Assembly: GCA_910583525.1 (NCBI GenBank)
Contig: CAJTXL010000002.1
Span: forward strand, 1-64,000
Length of the DNA stretch: 64,000 nucleotides
Direction of reading: 5' to 3'
Source of the DNA: an uncultured Muribaculaceae bacterium
GTDB lineage: Bacteria; Bacteroidota; Bacteroidia; Bacteroidales; Muribaculaceae
Shown here: piece after piece, positions 34,280 to 43,521 of the stretch
Numbering within the stretch: the stretch's first letter is position 1
Layout of the letters: every line of letters starts with the position of its first letter
Translations under genes and position numbers: made by a program
The notes under the pieces: model-generated
What the model was told of the DNA's origin: nothing
Databases searched by the model: none
What the model saw: the letters and a program-made list of their open reading frames with translations, nothing else

Positions 34280-35901
34280 TATATTGCAAGTTTTGCGCTT
34301 TTGCCGTCAAGGGCGAGGATGTATATGCCGTGACCGAGACCCGAAAGGTCGAGCATGCCGCCTTCGGCAATTGCTGCGGATGCCACTTTGCGGCCCGTCA
34401 GATCGTAGATTTCAGCCGGTCCGCAGGCGCCGCTTATGCAGAAGCATGCGTGGCCGAGAGGCGTGACAGCGAATGAGCCTATGCCGACAGCCGGTACTAT
34501 GCCGGTGGTTATGAGGCTTTGGGCGTCATATGCACCCGGAACGGTGATTTCGGGGCGTTCTCCGCCTGTCTGGTCGAGGCCGAGGTCGATTTTCTCGGGG
34601 ACATTCCATTCTGCCGCCTTGGCTTTGACGTCGGCCAAAGGCACGGTGCGGAACGCTTCGAGCGGTGCGAGGGCTTTGGAGTGTGAATTAACGGTTGCGT
34701 ATTCATTCGTGCCGAAAACCGTGCTGACGGTATGTGACATGTCGACATTATCGGTGTCGAGGAGTTTGCCGTCAGAGGTGTTGTTGGTGACCGAAGTCCA
34801 TATGTTGTGTCCGCCGGAGGTGAAGCCGGTAGTAGCTGCCTGTAGGAATATGTGTGCGAATGAGTTCGTTCCGCTGTCGGCCTTGCCTTCTTCTTTGTTT
34901 ACCACGATGTCGGCCATAGAGTGGAATTTGGCGCCCGTACCCACCGAGATCACGGCACCACTGTAGCGTGCTCCTTGGTTGCATGTATTGTCGAACCAAG
35001 TGTTGTGAATTGAGTAAAATATGGTGTTGCCGCCTATTCGTGCACCTGCGCCGGCCCATGATATGTGCGAACCTGTTACGGTGCTGTTTGCCATATACAT
35101 TGTGCCTCCGTTGTCCGAGAGGGCTATTGCTCCGCCGTATTTGGCTACGTCGCTGTTGGTCGGTTGTGCCACGGTGTTGTCGGAGAACTCGCAGCGGTCG
35201 ACAATGATGTTGCTGCCTGCAACGCCTTCGTTTGTGCCGCCGCCTTTTTGGCGAATGTGCAGTGCGACGCCTGCGTTAGTGCCTTGGTTGTTGCGCCATA
35301 TGCAGTCGTGGATATATGCTTCCGAGCCGTTGAGCACGACAACACCGCCGCCTTTGTCGAGTTTGTTGTCGATGAACTTGATGTGGTCGAAGTCGATATT
35401 GACGTTCGAGCCGAAGAATGCCGAGCCTTTGTATGTCTGTCCTTTGATGTTGGCGTCGCGGATGGTCAGTCCGGCCAATGTGGTGGTCTGGAAGTCAGCT
35501 GCATCGCCCGTGAAATTCATGGTGATGAAAGCCTTGTTCCCGTTGTCACCGCTGCCGTCGCCGTCGTTGTCGGCGGTCAGGATGGTTTCATTGGCTGTGG
35601 GGTAGATTATGTTGGCATTGGTGCCTGTATATTGTTCGCCGAAGCCGCCTTTTATTGTAACGCCCTGCGGAACGGTTAACAGGCCGGGTGCGTAGCTGCC
35701 TGCACGGAGATACACTTCATCGCCGGGTTGGAGCGCTTCTATGGTGGCGGCGAGCGTTTCGGCGGTAGCGGCGTTTTCCCACGACGAGCCGTCTTTTTCG
35801 CCCGCGCCTGCCGGGCTGAAGAAATGCACCGTGGCATCGGTGTTGACAGCGAAGACAAGTGCGGCCAATGATGTTGTTGATATGAGTATGGTTCTTTTCA
35901 C
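34279..35901 (-). CDS. Secreted right-handed beta-helix protein, PUL2 copy 2
   Basis: A 540-residue protein. Every in-frame ATG upstream lies in the REP element (its translation gives the spurious MPLACRKCTR), so the GTG at 35901 (VKRTILISTT) with its signal peptide is taken as the start. The body opens with FFSPAGAGEKDGSSWENAAT and PGDEVYLRAGSY, then a beta-helix (about 70-400) with repeats such as YIHDCIWRNNQGTNAGVALH and CEFSDNTVAQ. The tail AEIYDLTGRKVASAAIAEGG followed by LDLSGLGHGIYIL is a type IX-like sorting domain. It is a paralogue of the next gene upstream. Beta-helix proteins of this kind often bind or cleave polysaccharides; no catalytic site is identifiable. The stop overlaps the following ATG. 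Confidence 0.72.
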   Translation of the reverse strand: MKRTILISTTSLAALVFAVNTDATVHFFSPAGAGEKDGSSWENAATAETLAATIEALQPGDEVYLRAGSYAPGLLTVPQGVTIKGGFGEQYTGTNANIIYPTANETILTADNDGDGSGDNGNKAFITMNFTGDAADFQTTTLAGLTIRDANIKGQTYKGSAFFGSNVNIDFDHIKFIDNKLDKGGGVVVLNGSEAYIHDCIWRNNQGTNAGVALHIRQKGGGTNEGVAGSNIIVDRCEFSDNTVAQPTNSDVAKYGGAIALSDNGGTMYMANSTVTGSHISWAGAGARIGGNTIFYSIHNTWFDNTCNQGARYSGAVISVGTGAKFHSMADIVVNKEEGKADSGTNSFAHIFLQAATTGFTSGGHNIWTSVTNNTSDGKLLDTDNVDMSHTVSTVFGTNEYATVNSHSKALAPLEAFRTVPLADVKAKAAEWNVPEKIDLGLDQTGGERPEITVPGAYDAQSLITTGIVPAVGIGSFAVTPLGHACFCISGACGPAEIYDLTGRKVASAAIAEGGMLDLSGLGHGIYILALDGKSAKLAI

Positions 35902-35940
35902 AATGGTAGTGTTTAATGTAGGGGTGAGCGGTGTCGAAAT

Positions 35941-36011
35941 GTAGGGACATGCCTTTGGCATGTTGATTTGCGAGCGGGTGCATTTTCTACATGCCAAAGG
36001 CATGTCCCTAC
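35941..36011. repeat. Inverted-pair REP element (BIME-like)
   Basis: Arms GTAGGGACATGCC... (35941-35963) and ...GGCATGTCCCTAC (35989-36011) face each other with spacer GCGGGTGCATTTTC. It sits in the gap between the two PUL2 beta-helix genes and creates a false N-terminal reading frame for the downstream one. Confidence 0.88.
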
Positions 36012-36022
36012 ATTCTATTGGT

Positions 36023-37672
36023 TTATAGGGCCACTTTGACGGCTTTGCCTTCGAGGCTTACTATGTAGATGCCGCCTGCGAGGGCCGAGAGGTCGAGGAT
36101 GTCGCCTTCGGCAATGGCAGCTGCCATCACTTTGCGTCCGCCGAGGTCGTAGACTGCGGCTTCGCCTTCAGCACCGTTTACGGCATAGAGGCCTGCGCCG
36201 AGAGCCTTGAGCGAGAACTCGGATGCTTTGCCTGCAACGGCTTCGATGCCGGATGTCTCTTTCTTTGCAAGAACGTCGTAGGCTCCGGGAATTGTCGATG
36301 CCGGACGTTTAGCGCCTGTCTGGTCGAGGGTGACGTCGATTTCGGCAGGCATGCTCCAGCCTGCGACTGCGGTCTGAATGTCGGCCAGGACTACGCCACG
36401 GAAGCTTTCGAGAGGAGCTATTACATTCATGCCATCGACTTCTTTGGCGGTGTTCGTTCCGAAGACTACGGCCATGGTGTTGTCTTTGTTCACGTTGTCG
36501 GTAGCGGCGAACGGAGTAGCCGAATTATTGAAAGTCGAACCCCATACGTTGTAGCCTTTGGTGTCGAAGGTGCATTTGTCGGTCTGAATGTAGTTTGTGG
36601 CGAGCATGCCGTCGAAGCCGTCGACCGGGTTGACGGAGATTGTGTTTGCTGCATAGAGGTGCGATTTGTCGCCCATCGATATGATTGAGCCGCTGTGGCG
36701 CACGTCGTAGGAGCAAGTGCAGTTGTAGAAGGTGTTGTTGGTGGTGTAGAGGGTTGTGCCTGTGCCGAAACGTCCCATTGCGCCTGCCCATGAGATGTGT
36801 GTGCCTGTTACGCTTGTGTTGTTGATATACATTGTTCCGCCCCAGTCGGCAAGTGCGATTGCGCCGCCATATTTGGCTTTGTTGGAGTTGTCGGGTTCGG
36901 CAACGGTGTTGTCGGTGAACTCACAGCGGTCGATGATGGTTTCGCCACGGCGTGTCTCGGCTTCGCTTGAACCGCCGTTGTGCTGACGGCAGATAAGGGC
37001 AACGCCTGCGTTAGTGCCTTTGTTTCCGCGCCATATGCAGTCGCGGAAAACAGCACGGCTGCCTTGTGCGCACACGACGCCTCCGCCGACGGTGGTTTCG
37101 TTGTTGAGGAACTTGACGAAGTTGAGCTCGACGTTTGCCTGCACCATGAACAGAGCCGCGCCTTTGTAGGTCGATTCGCCTGTGTAATAGGCGTCGCGGA
37201 TAGTCACGCCCGAAATTGACACTTTGTCGTAGTCCTGCCACGTCTTGTCGCCTTTCCAACCGTCGGTAAGCTCGTTGGCGATGACGATAAGTGCGCGTGC
37301 GCCGTTGTCGCCTTTTCCGTCGCCGTCGATGTCGGCGGTGAATATGGTCTCGGTTGCGGTAGGATATGTTATTGTCGTGTCGGTTCCTTTCATTTCAGGT
37401 CCGTAGCCGCCTTTGATGCTTACGCCCTGCGGAATGTCCCAAAGACCGGTATTGCGGTCGGGCAGATACGTTCCGCCTTGTATGAAGACTGCATCGCCGG
37501 GGTTCAGCCCTGCGACGGTGCTTGCGAGATAGTCGGCCGGGGCGGCGTTTTCCCACGATGTGCCGTCTTGGTCTCCGGCGCCGTTTACGCTGAAGAAGTA
37601 GTTTTCGGCATTGGCATTGCCGGCAAGCATCAAGGCTGCCGGAAGCAGAAAGCATGTAGCTGTTTTTTTCAT
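36023..37672 (-). CDS. Secreted right-handed beta-helix protein, PUL2 copy 1
   Basis: A 549-residue protein starting MKKTATCFLL with a signal peptide (cleavage near NANA). After FFSVNGAGDQDGTSWENAAP and GLNPGDAVFIQGGTY come parallel beta-helix turns (about 75-420) with VFRDCIWRGNKGTNAGVALI and CEFTDNTVAEPDNSNKAKYG, closely matching the downstream paralogue. The last 70 residues include AVYDLGGRKVMAAAIAEGDI and LDLSALAGGIYIVSLEGK, a type IX-like sorting tail. It is the first gene after SusD in PUL2, a position often taken by surface glycan-binding proteins, so a binding or processing role at the cell surface is inferred. No lyase or hydrolase signature was recognised. Confidence 0.75.
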   Translation of the reverse strand: MKKTATCFLLPAALMLAGNANAENYFFSVNGAGDQDGTSWENAAPADYLASTVAGLNPGDAVFIQGGTYLPDRNTGLWDIPQGVSIKGGYGPEMKGTDTTITYPTATETIFTADIDGDGKGDNGARALIVIANELTDGWKGDKTWQDYDKVSISGVTIRDAYYTGESTYKGAALFMVQANVELNFVKFLNNETTVGGGVVCAQGSRAVFRDCIWRGNKGTNAGVALICRQHNGGSSEAETRRGETIIDRCEFTDNTVAEPDNSNKAKYGGAIALADWGGTMYINNTSVTGTHISWAGAMGRFGTGTTLYTTNNTFYNCTCSYDVRHSGSIISMGDKSHLYAANTISVNPVDGFDGMLATNYIQTDKCTFDTKGYNVWGSTFNNSATPFAATDNVNKDNTMAVVFGTNTAKEVDGMNVIAPLESFRGVVLADIQTAVAGWSMPAEIDVTLDQTGAKRPASTIPGAYDVLAKKETSGIEAVAGKASEFSLKALGAGLYAVNGAEGEAAVYDLGGRKVMAAAIAEGDILDLSALAGGIYIVSLEGKAVKVAL

Positions 37673-37699
37673 TGAATAAAAGATTTTATGGTTTGGTTT

Positions 37700-37732
37700 G
37701 CATGCCGGCAGCAAGAGCTGCGGCCGGCATGC
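37700..37732. other. Intergenic hairpin after PUL2 SusD
   Basis: A perfect 10-bp palindromic stem, GCATGCCGGC (37700-37709) with GCCGGCATGC (37723-37732), has a 13-nt loop. It lies between the SusD stop and the first beta-helix gene. There is no U-tract on the minus strand, so it is better read as a transcript-stability or attenuation hairpin than a full terminator. Confidence 0.6.
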
Positions 37733-37743
37733 GGTTTATTGTT

Positions 37744-39540
37744 TTAGAAGTTCAGGCCGTCGTTCCAGCCCGGATTTTGTGTGAGCGCGCCGCCGGTAAG
37801 CAGGCGTTCGTTGATAGGTATGGCGTAGAGATAGTCGCGTTTTTCGTTCCATATGCGTTGCAGGGCTTCGTCGCCGTGCACGAGCATATAGCCCGAATTG
37901 CCGTCGGTGAGGGTGATGTCGGAGCCTATCTTGAGGAAGGTGAGACCGAGACCGCCGGGGCGCTTGTCGGTGTACAGAGCCACGTTGGCGCGTCCGTCGC
38001 CGGTGAGGTCGTATTTGCCTTCGCCGGGGAAATATTGCCCCAGGAATGCTTTTTCGTAGACTTTGCCTTCGCGCCAGCGCAGGATGTCGTTGTAGTGCAG
38101 GCCTTCGAGCACAAGTTCGATGAGGCGTTCGCGGCGAATTTCGAGAATGGCGCCGGTGAAACTGCTCTTTGTCACATTCGGGTAGCCCGTCTCTTCGCTG
38201 AGCATATAGGGGTCGGGCTTGGCGTTTGCGTCGGCGAGGTCCATGTCGGGCATGCCTGCGCGGTCGCGGAGCTTGTTGACCGATATGTCGAGGTCGTTCT
38301 GCGTGAGCGTGCCGAGTTCGGCGAGACATTCGGCGTAGTTGAGGTAGACTTCGGCCAGGCGGAAGATGGGCAGGGGAACGAGTGAGCCGTCCCACACGTT
38401 ATACTTCACGTCCATCACATATTTGATGTATTTGTAGCCTGTGGGGCATCGGGCCAAATCGGTGGGGTATGTGCGGTTGTCGCCTTTCTGTATATACCCG
38501 GGGCAATAGACGGTCTGAGCCATGCGCGGGTCGCGGTTCTTGCACTCGTCTACATACTGCATGGTTTCGTAGCCCGGCTGGTCGGTGAAGCGCGAACCGT
38601 CGGCGTTGAGGTAAAGGTTGACGAAACGCTTGGTGAAGCCCACGGCACGGGTGTTGGCCCATCCGTTGGCATTATTCTTGATTGTCACCTGTTCGCTGCA
38701 GCGACGAGCCCAGATGTATTCGCAGTCGCGTGCTTCGAGTGTGGCGAAGAGGTCGCGGTAAGGCTCGGCGCCGTCTTTATACAGTTCATATCCGCTTTGC
38801 TCGAACAATGTCTTCGATGCTTCGGCGCCTTTTTTCAGCAAGTCTTCCCAAGGCAGCGACGTCGGATTGAACGGGTCGCCTGCGTGGTATTTGCGGAAAG
38901 TGCCTTCAAAGAGGCAGGCGCGTGATTTCAGGGCGAGCGCCGTCCAGCGGTTCACCGTGTATGTGCCGTGGTCGGCGGGCAGGCGGCGGTATGCCGAGTC
39001 GAGGTCGGCGATAATGTGCTCCATGACTGTCTCACGCGAGTCGCGCGGCTTTTTCAGGAGTGCCTCCTGGTCGGACGCGAGTGGCTGGTCGTACCAGGGC
39101 ACTTCGCCGAACTTGGTGAGCATGTTGTAGTAGAAGTAGGCGCGGAAGAAATAGGCCACGCCGTCGTAGCGGTCGCGCACCTGCTTGTCGGAGCAGCGTG
39201 TGGAGTTCTGAAGGTAGTAGTTGATTTTTCGGAGCGTGTTCCAGTTCCATGCCACATCGTCGGCATCGGTGGGCACGATGCGCTGGCCGAGTATGGCGCG
39301 GTTCATCACGGGGGTGACGATGTGCTCGCCCTGTTCGAGATACCAGTTGAAGTCGGAGTTTACCGATGGCATCAGCGAATAGAACTGGTTGGTGTACAGC
39401 TCCAGTTCCGTGGCCGTTCCGAAGAATACTTCGGGGCTGAGTTTGTCTTGCGGAAACTCGTCGAGGTCGGTGCAGCTTGCAGCCATAAGCGTCGCCAAAG
39501 CCGCACCGGCAAATATTTTATGAAAATTCTTCATGTTCAT
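37744..39540 (-). CDS. SusD/RagB-family lipoprotein of PUL2
   Basis: A 598-residue lipoprotein (lipobox LMAASC, Cys23). The typical SusD layout is seen: an N-terminal segment after TDLDEFPQDKLSPEVFFGTA, helical repeats with YDGVAYFFRAYFYYNMLTKF and RWTALALKSRACLFEGTFRK, and the C-terminal LPIFRLAEVYLNYAECLAEL, VNKLRDRAGMPD and ILEIRRERLIELVLEGLHYN motifs, ending in IPINERLLTGGALTQNPGW. It follows SusC by 7 nt. As the lid of the SusC channel it would capture the PUL2 ligand. The ligand is unknown, but the downstream phosphodiester enzymes suggest a charged glycan. Confidence 0.96.
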   Translation of the reverse strand: MNMKNFHKIFAGAALATLMAASCTDLDEFPQDKLSPEVFFGTATELELYTNQFYSLMPSVNSDFNWYLEQGEHIVTPVMNRAILGQRIVPTDADDVAWNWNTLRKINYYLQNSTRCSDKQVRDRYDGVAYFFRAYFYYNMLTKFGEVPWYDQPLASDQEALLKKPRDSRETVMEHIIADLDSAYRRLPADHGTYTVNRWTALALKSRACLFEGTFRKYHAGDPFNPTSLPWEDLLKKGAEASKTLFEQSGYELYKDGAEPYRDLFATLEARDCEYIWARRCSEQVTIKNNANGWANTRAVGFTKRFVNLYLNADGSRFTDQPGYETMQYVDECKNRDPRMAQTVYCPGYIQKGDNRTYPTDLARCPTGYKYIKYVMDVKYNVWDGSLVPLPIFRLAEVYLNYAECLAELGTLTQNDLDISVNKLRDRAGMPDMDLADANAKPDPYMLSEETGYPNVTKSSFTGAILEIRRERLIELVLEGLHYNDILRWREGKVYEKAFLGQYFPGEGKYDLTGDGRANVALYTDKRPGGLGLTFLKIGSDITLTDGNSGYMLVHGDEALQRIWNEKRDYLYAIPINERLLTGGALTQNPGWNDGLNF

Positions 39541-39547
39541 GCAGATT

Positions 39548-42500
39548 TTAGAAAACGACGTTTACGCCGAAGGTGAACGATTTGGAGAAACCGTAGTTGT
39601 TGCCCGTAGCAACAGTAGCGGCTGTCTCGGGGTCGATGGTGCGGCAGTGCTTTTTGAACGGCGACCAATAGAAGAGGTTTTCTCCCGAGAAATAGACGCG
39701 CAGTTCGTTGAACACGTTTTTAAGCACCGGAAGGGTATAGCCCACAGTGAGGTTTTTCAGGCGCAGATATGCGAGGTTCTGCATATAGCGGTCGTTGGCC
39801 GGGCCGAGCTGGTTTGTGGAGCCGAGGGCCTCGTAGCCGCGCCATCGCGGAAAGTATGCGCCGGTGTTGTCTTCTGTCCATACGTTTTCGAGAAAGTCGC
39901 TCGGAATGAAAGCCTGGTAGGGTCGCGAGTATGGGCCCCAGAAAGTGGTGGCTTCGGTGCTCGGATACCAGTTGCGGCGGCCTACGCCCTGGAAGAATGC
40001 CGATATGTCGATGCCTTTCCATTCGACGCCGAGGCGGAAGTTGTAGTTGTAGCGAGGCAGCGTGTTGCCGATTATGCGACGGTCGCCGGGCTTGTCGGCG
40101 GTGTTCTCTCCGATAGAAATCACCTTGTCGCCGTCGAGGTCGGCGTAAATCATGTCGCCGCCGTGCAGACCTTTCGACGGGCCTGCGACCATGATGTCGG
40201 AGTTCACCGAAGTCTGGTCGACGGTATAGGCGGCCGCGGCTTCGTCGGAGGCGAAGAGGCCGTCGATATGGTAGCCCCAAAGTTCGCCGAGTGTCATGCC
40301 CTCGTAGTAGTCGGTGAGCAGTTTGGTCGGGTTGTCGAATTTGGTGATTTTAGAGATGTAGTCGCCCACGCCCACGCTCACCGAGTATTTGAAAGGAGAG
40401 CCGAGCAGCGGAAAGCTGTCGTCCCACATAAGTGCCACTTCCCAGCCGCGTGTGCGCATGTCGGCGCAGTTGGCCTTTGGCACGCTTGCGCCGTAGACGG
40501 CCGGCAGTGAAACGCCGTTGGTGAGCATATCTTTGGTGTCGCGTATATACATGTCGCCGTTGAAGCGCAGGCGGTTGTTGAGGAATGCGAGGTCGAGGCC
40601 GACGTCGTAGGTGGTGACTTTCTCCCAGGTGAGGTCGCCGGCCACGGGAGCGCTCTCGGTGGCATAGGAGAGCTGTGTGGAGCCGTCGAGCGTGACGCCG
40701 GTGTTCTTCAGCGATGTGTCGATGGTCTGTATGTAGTCGTAGAAGCCCACTTGCTGGTTGCCGAGCGTGCCTACGGAGAGGCGTATTTTGGCGTCGTTCC
40801 ACCAAGTGCGCACGGGTTCCCAGAATTTTTCCTGGCCTATTCGCCAGCCTGCCGATGCCGAGGGGAAGAAGCCCCAGCGGTGGCTTTTTGCGAAACGGCT
40901 CGAACCGTCGTAGCGCCCGGACACCTCAAAGAGGTAGCGACCGGCGTAGTCGTAGTTGATGCGGCCGAAGTAGCCGCGGGTGACCGAGTTCTGAAGGTCT
41001 TCGATGAGCGACGGTATCTCGCCTGTCGCGAGGTTGAAGCTGCTCAGTTCGGTGCTCAGCAGGTCGTAACGTTCGGCTTTGAGCGAATTGTTGTGGTAGA
41101 TTTCGCCGTTGAGGCCGAGCATGATTTTGAGGTTGTGGTCGCCGAACGATGGCGCATAGGTGGTGAATACGTTGTAAATCTGCGTGGTGCGGCTTGTCAC
41201 GCGGCGCGAATACTGGTCGCGTGCTATGCTTGCCTGTGCCGGGTCCATCCATGCTATGACGCCTTCGTACTGCGAGTAGGGCACGGGCACGCGGCGTGAG
41301 TCGAACTCGTAGTTACGGTAGAGATACGAGTAGTCGGCATTGACCGTCCAGTCTTTCATCAGGCGTATCTCGATGTCGTTCTTTACGACGAATTCGCGGT
41401 TGCGCTCTTTGTTGGAGTGCTTGCCGTAGTTGAGCACGGCGTTGAGGCCGTCGCCCACGGAGAGGCTGCCGTTGTAGTTGTACTGGTTGTAGTAGACCGA
41501 AGTGCCGTCGGGGTTGGTCGAGGGAACGTAGGGCAGCGAATGCAGGCAGGTTGCCTTGAAGAGATATTTGAGGTCGTTTCCGCCCGGATAGTTGTATGTC
41601 GAGTTGAAGAAGCTCATGTTCACGCCGTATTTGAGCCAGTCGGTGATTTTGACGTTGAGCTTGGCACGTGTCGAGAAACTGGTGTATTTGTCGTTGTTCT
41701 GCCGTATCATGCCGTCTTCTTTATACATGCGTCCGCTCACGTAGTAGTTCACGCGCTTCGTGCCGCCGGTGACCGATATGTTGTAGTCCTGCATCGGGCG
41801 GTTTTTCTTGAAGTAGTGGTTATACCAGTCGTAGTTGGCGTAGTATTTATACGATTTGTCGGGCTGCACTACTGCCCAGGGGCGTTCGGCGCTTTCCGAG
41901 TTCTGGCCGAGACGCATCCACAGTTCGGCATAGTCGTAGTCGTCGTAGGTGGTGAATTTGAATCCGCTGTGTTCTTCCATGAACCAGTCGTTTACGAACA
42001 CTCCCCAATAGCCGGAAGTTATGTAGTCGTTGTCGGCGGTGGCCGTCTTCCATCCGGCCTTTAGGTCGAACGACACTTTCGGTGCCGCATCTTCCTGCCC
42101 GCTTTTGGTGGTGACGAGTACTACGCCCGACGATGCCTTGGCACCGTAGATGGCGGCCGCCGAGGCGTCTTTTAGAATAGAGATTGACTCGATGTCGTTG
42201 GCGTTGACGCGAGTGAGGTCCATCTGCACGCCGTCGACCAGCACCAAGGGCGAGCCGCCGTTGATTGATGCCACGCCGCGTATGTCGACCGAGTATCCGG
42301 AGTTGGGTCCGCCCGAGCCGAAAGTCATGTTGACCGAGGGGTCGGCGCCCTGTATCGCTGTGGCGGCGTTCGATGTCGGACGGCCTGTGAGGTCTTCCGA
42401 TTTAATCACGCTGACGGCGCCCGTGAGGTTCACCCTCTTTTGGCTGCCGTAGCCCACGACCACGACTTCGTTGAGTGAACTGACGTTTTGGGCGAGGTTG

Positions 42501-43066
42501 AAGTCGTAGACTCCGGACTCCGACACCTTATGTGTTGCCGGTTTATAGCCTATGTACGATACTTCGACCACGTCGCCCTGATGCAGGTTCGAGAGGGTGT
42601 AGCGGCCGTCGTAGTCTGTAGCGGCTGCGTTTTTCGTTCCCCTGACTTTTACGGTAGCGCCGATGACCGGGTCGCCGTTCTCGTCGGTTACGATGCCGCT
42701 TATGCCGAAGCCCGGCGCGGCTTTTTCGCCGTTAAGTTCCGATGCCGCCGGCTCTTTCTCGTGGTATACGACCACGGTGCCGTTCGATTCGAGCTTATAG
42801 CTTAGTGGTGCTTTCGCAAAAAGGCCGTCGAGGGCCTCCTTGGTGGTGGCGTCTTTCACCGACAGCGACACTTTGGTGTCGAGGCCCTCAAGAGTAGTCT
42901 TGTAGAAGAAGTGTAGGTCGGAGACTTTCTCTATCTCACGCATTGCCTTGCGTAGCGGAATTTGGGAGAACGATACCGTGATGTCGGCCCATCCTGCAAA
43001 TACCGTAAGCAAAAGCACTGCCGAGGCAAGTAAGCGTCGTGACTTGTGCATGATGTCTGTGTGCAT
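39548..43066 (-). CDS. SusC/RagA-family TonB-dependent transporter with STN domain (PUL2)
   Basis: A 1172-residue outer-membrane transporter. A signal peptide (about 1-27; a second Met at residue 6 is possible) is followed by an STN domain (about 28-102, ITVSFSQIPLRKAMREIEKV), a carboxypeptidase-like regulatory domain (about 120-192), the NEVVVVGYG motif (199-207), a plug (about 210-330, SILKDASAAAIYGAKASSGV) and a barrel ending FTFGVNVVF. The STN domain ties it to the FecR/ECF pair encoded just upstream (43522-45109), the classical arrangement. It should import the PUL2 substrate and at the same time report its presence to the sigma factor. Confidence 0.96.
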   Translation of the reverse strand: MHTDIMHKSRRLLASAVLLLTVFAGWADITVSFSQIPLRKAMREIEKVSDLHFFYKTTLEGLDTKVSLSVKDATTKEALDGLFAKAPLSYKLESNGTVVVYHEKEPAASELNGEKAAPGFGISGIVTDENGDPVIGATVKVRGTKNAAATDYDGRYTLSNLHQGDVVEVSYIGYKPATHKVSESGVYDFNLAQNVSSLNEVVVVGYGSQKRVNLTGAVSVIKSEDLTGRPTSNAATAIQGADPSVNMTFGSGGPNSGYSVDIRGVASINGGSPLVLVDGVQMDLTRVNANDIESISILKDASAAAIYGAKASSGVVLVTTKSGQEDAAPKVSFDLKAGWKTATADNDYITSGYWGVFVNDWFMEEHSGFKFTTYDDYDYAELWMRLGQNSESAERPWAVVQPDKSYKYYANYDWYNHYFKKNRPMQDYNISVTGGTKRVNYYVSGRMYKEDGMIRQNNDKYTSFSTRAKLNVKITDWLKYGVNMSFFNSTYNYPGGNDLKYLFKATCLHSLPYVPSTNPDGTSVYYNQYNYNGSLSVGDGLNAVLNYGKHSNKERNREFVVKNDIEIRLMKDWTVNADYSYLYRNYEFDSRRVPVPYSQYEGVIAWMDPAQASIARDQYSRRVTSRTTQIYNVFTTYAPSFGDHNLKIMLGLNGEIYHNNSLKAERYDLLSTELSSFNLATGEIPSLIEDLQNSVTRGYFGRINYDYAGRYLFEVSGRYDGSSRFAKSHRWGFFPSASAGWRIGQEKFWEPVRTWWNDAKIRLSVGTLGNQQVGFYDYIQTIDTSLKNTGVTLDGSTQLSYATESAPVAGDLTWEKVTTYDVGLDLAFLNNRLRFNGDMYIRDTKDMLTNGVSLPAVYGASVPKANCADMRTRGWEVALMWDDSFPLLGSPFKYSVSVGVGDYISKITKFDNPTKLLTDYYEGMTLGELWGYHIDGLFASDEAAAAYTVDQTSVNSDIMVAGPSKGLHGGDMIYADLDGDKVISIGENTADKPGDRRIIGNTLPRYNYNFRLGVEWKGIDISAFFQGVGRRNWYPSTEATTFWGPYSRPYQAFIPSDFLENVWTEDNTGAYFPRWRGYEALGSTNQLGPANDRYMQNLAYLRLKNLTVGYTLPVLKNVFNELRVYFSGENLFYWSPFKKHCRTIDPETAATVATGNNYGFSKSFTFGVNVVF

Positions 43067-43097
43067 GATTAGATTGGTTTGTTTGGATGTGGACGGG

Positions 43098-43514
43098 CTA
43101 TTCGGTAACGGTGATGGTGCGGCCGATTTCTACCTTGCGCCAGTCGAATTTGGGATAGTCGAGTTTCCCGAAAAAATAGAGCGTGACCTCTCCGGCTTCG
43201 GTGAGGGTGATTTGGGCCGAGGTGTTGATGCCGTCATCGCTGAAATCCTGAAAGTCGGCTTTCATCTCCGAATCGGCGAACCACCACGAGGCATACCACC
43301 AGTAGCTTGCCTCTTTCAGGTCGGACGAGCCTTCGCTGAGCCGTTTTATCGAGCAGGTGACGACGTCGCCGACCTTATACACGTCTTTTTCGGGAGTGAC
43401 GGTGATTGTCCCGAACGTGGGGCTTTGCGGCTTGTCGTCGTCGGAGCACGAGGCAGATGTCAGGGCAAAGCCCAGGAGCATCAGAACGGACAAGAAGTGT
43501 TTGGTCTTGGTCAT
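43098..43514 (-). CDS. Small lipoprotein between FecR and SusC of PUL2
   Basis: A 138-residue lipoprotein (signal peptide, lipobox SASC, Cys23, followed by Ser-Asp-Asp-Asp-Lys, an acidic surface-export-like sequence). The mature part is a single beta-sandwich, probably PKD- or Ig-like: FGTITVTPEKDVYKVGDVVT, ASYWWYASWWFADSE with five Trp residues, then AQITLTEAGEVTLYFFGK. The Trp-rich loop could be a ligand-binding patch. I do not recognise a named family. It lies 7 nt after FecR and 31 nt before SusC, inside the signalling operon, so it may be a surface accessory binding protein or modulate signalling. Its function is unknown. Confidence 0.72.
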   Translation of the reverse strand: MTKTKHFLSVLMLLGFALTSASCSDDDKPQSPTFGTITVTPEKDVYKVGDVVTCSIKRLSEGSSDLKEASYWWYASWWFADSEMKADFQDFSDDGINTSAQITLTEAGEVTLYFFGKLDYPKFDWRKVEIGRTITVTE

Positions 43515-43521
43515 AGTTGGT

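Noticed and set aside
35902..36003. N-terminal extension of the beta-helix ORF
   Set aside because: The extension translates the REP element; the GTG at 35901 starts a normal signal peptide. The same applies to 50044-50133.
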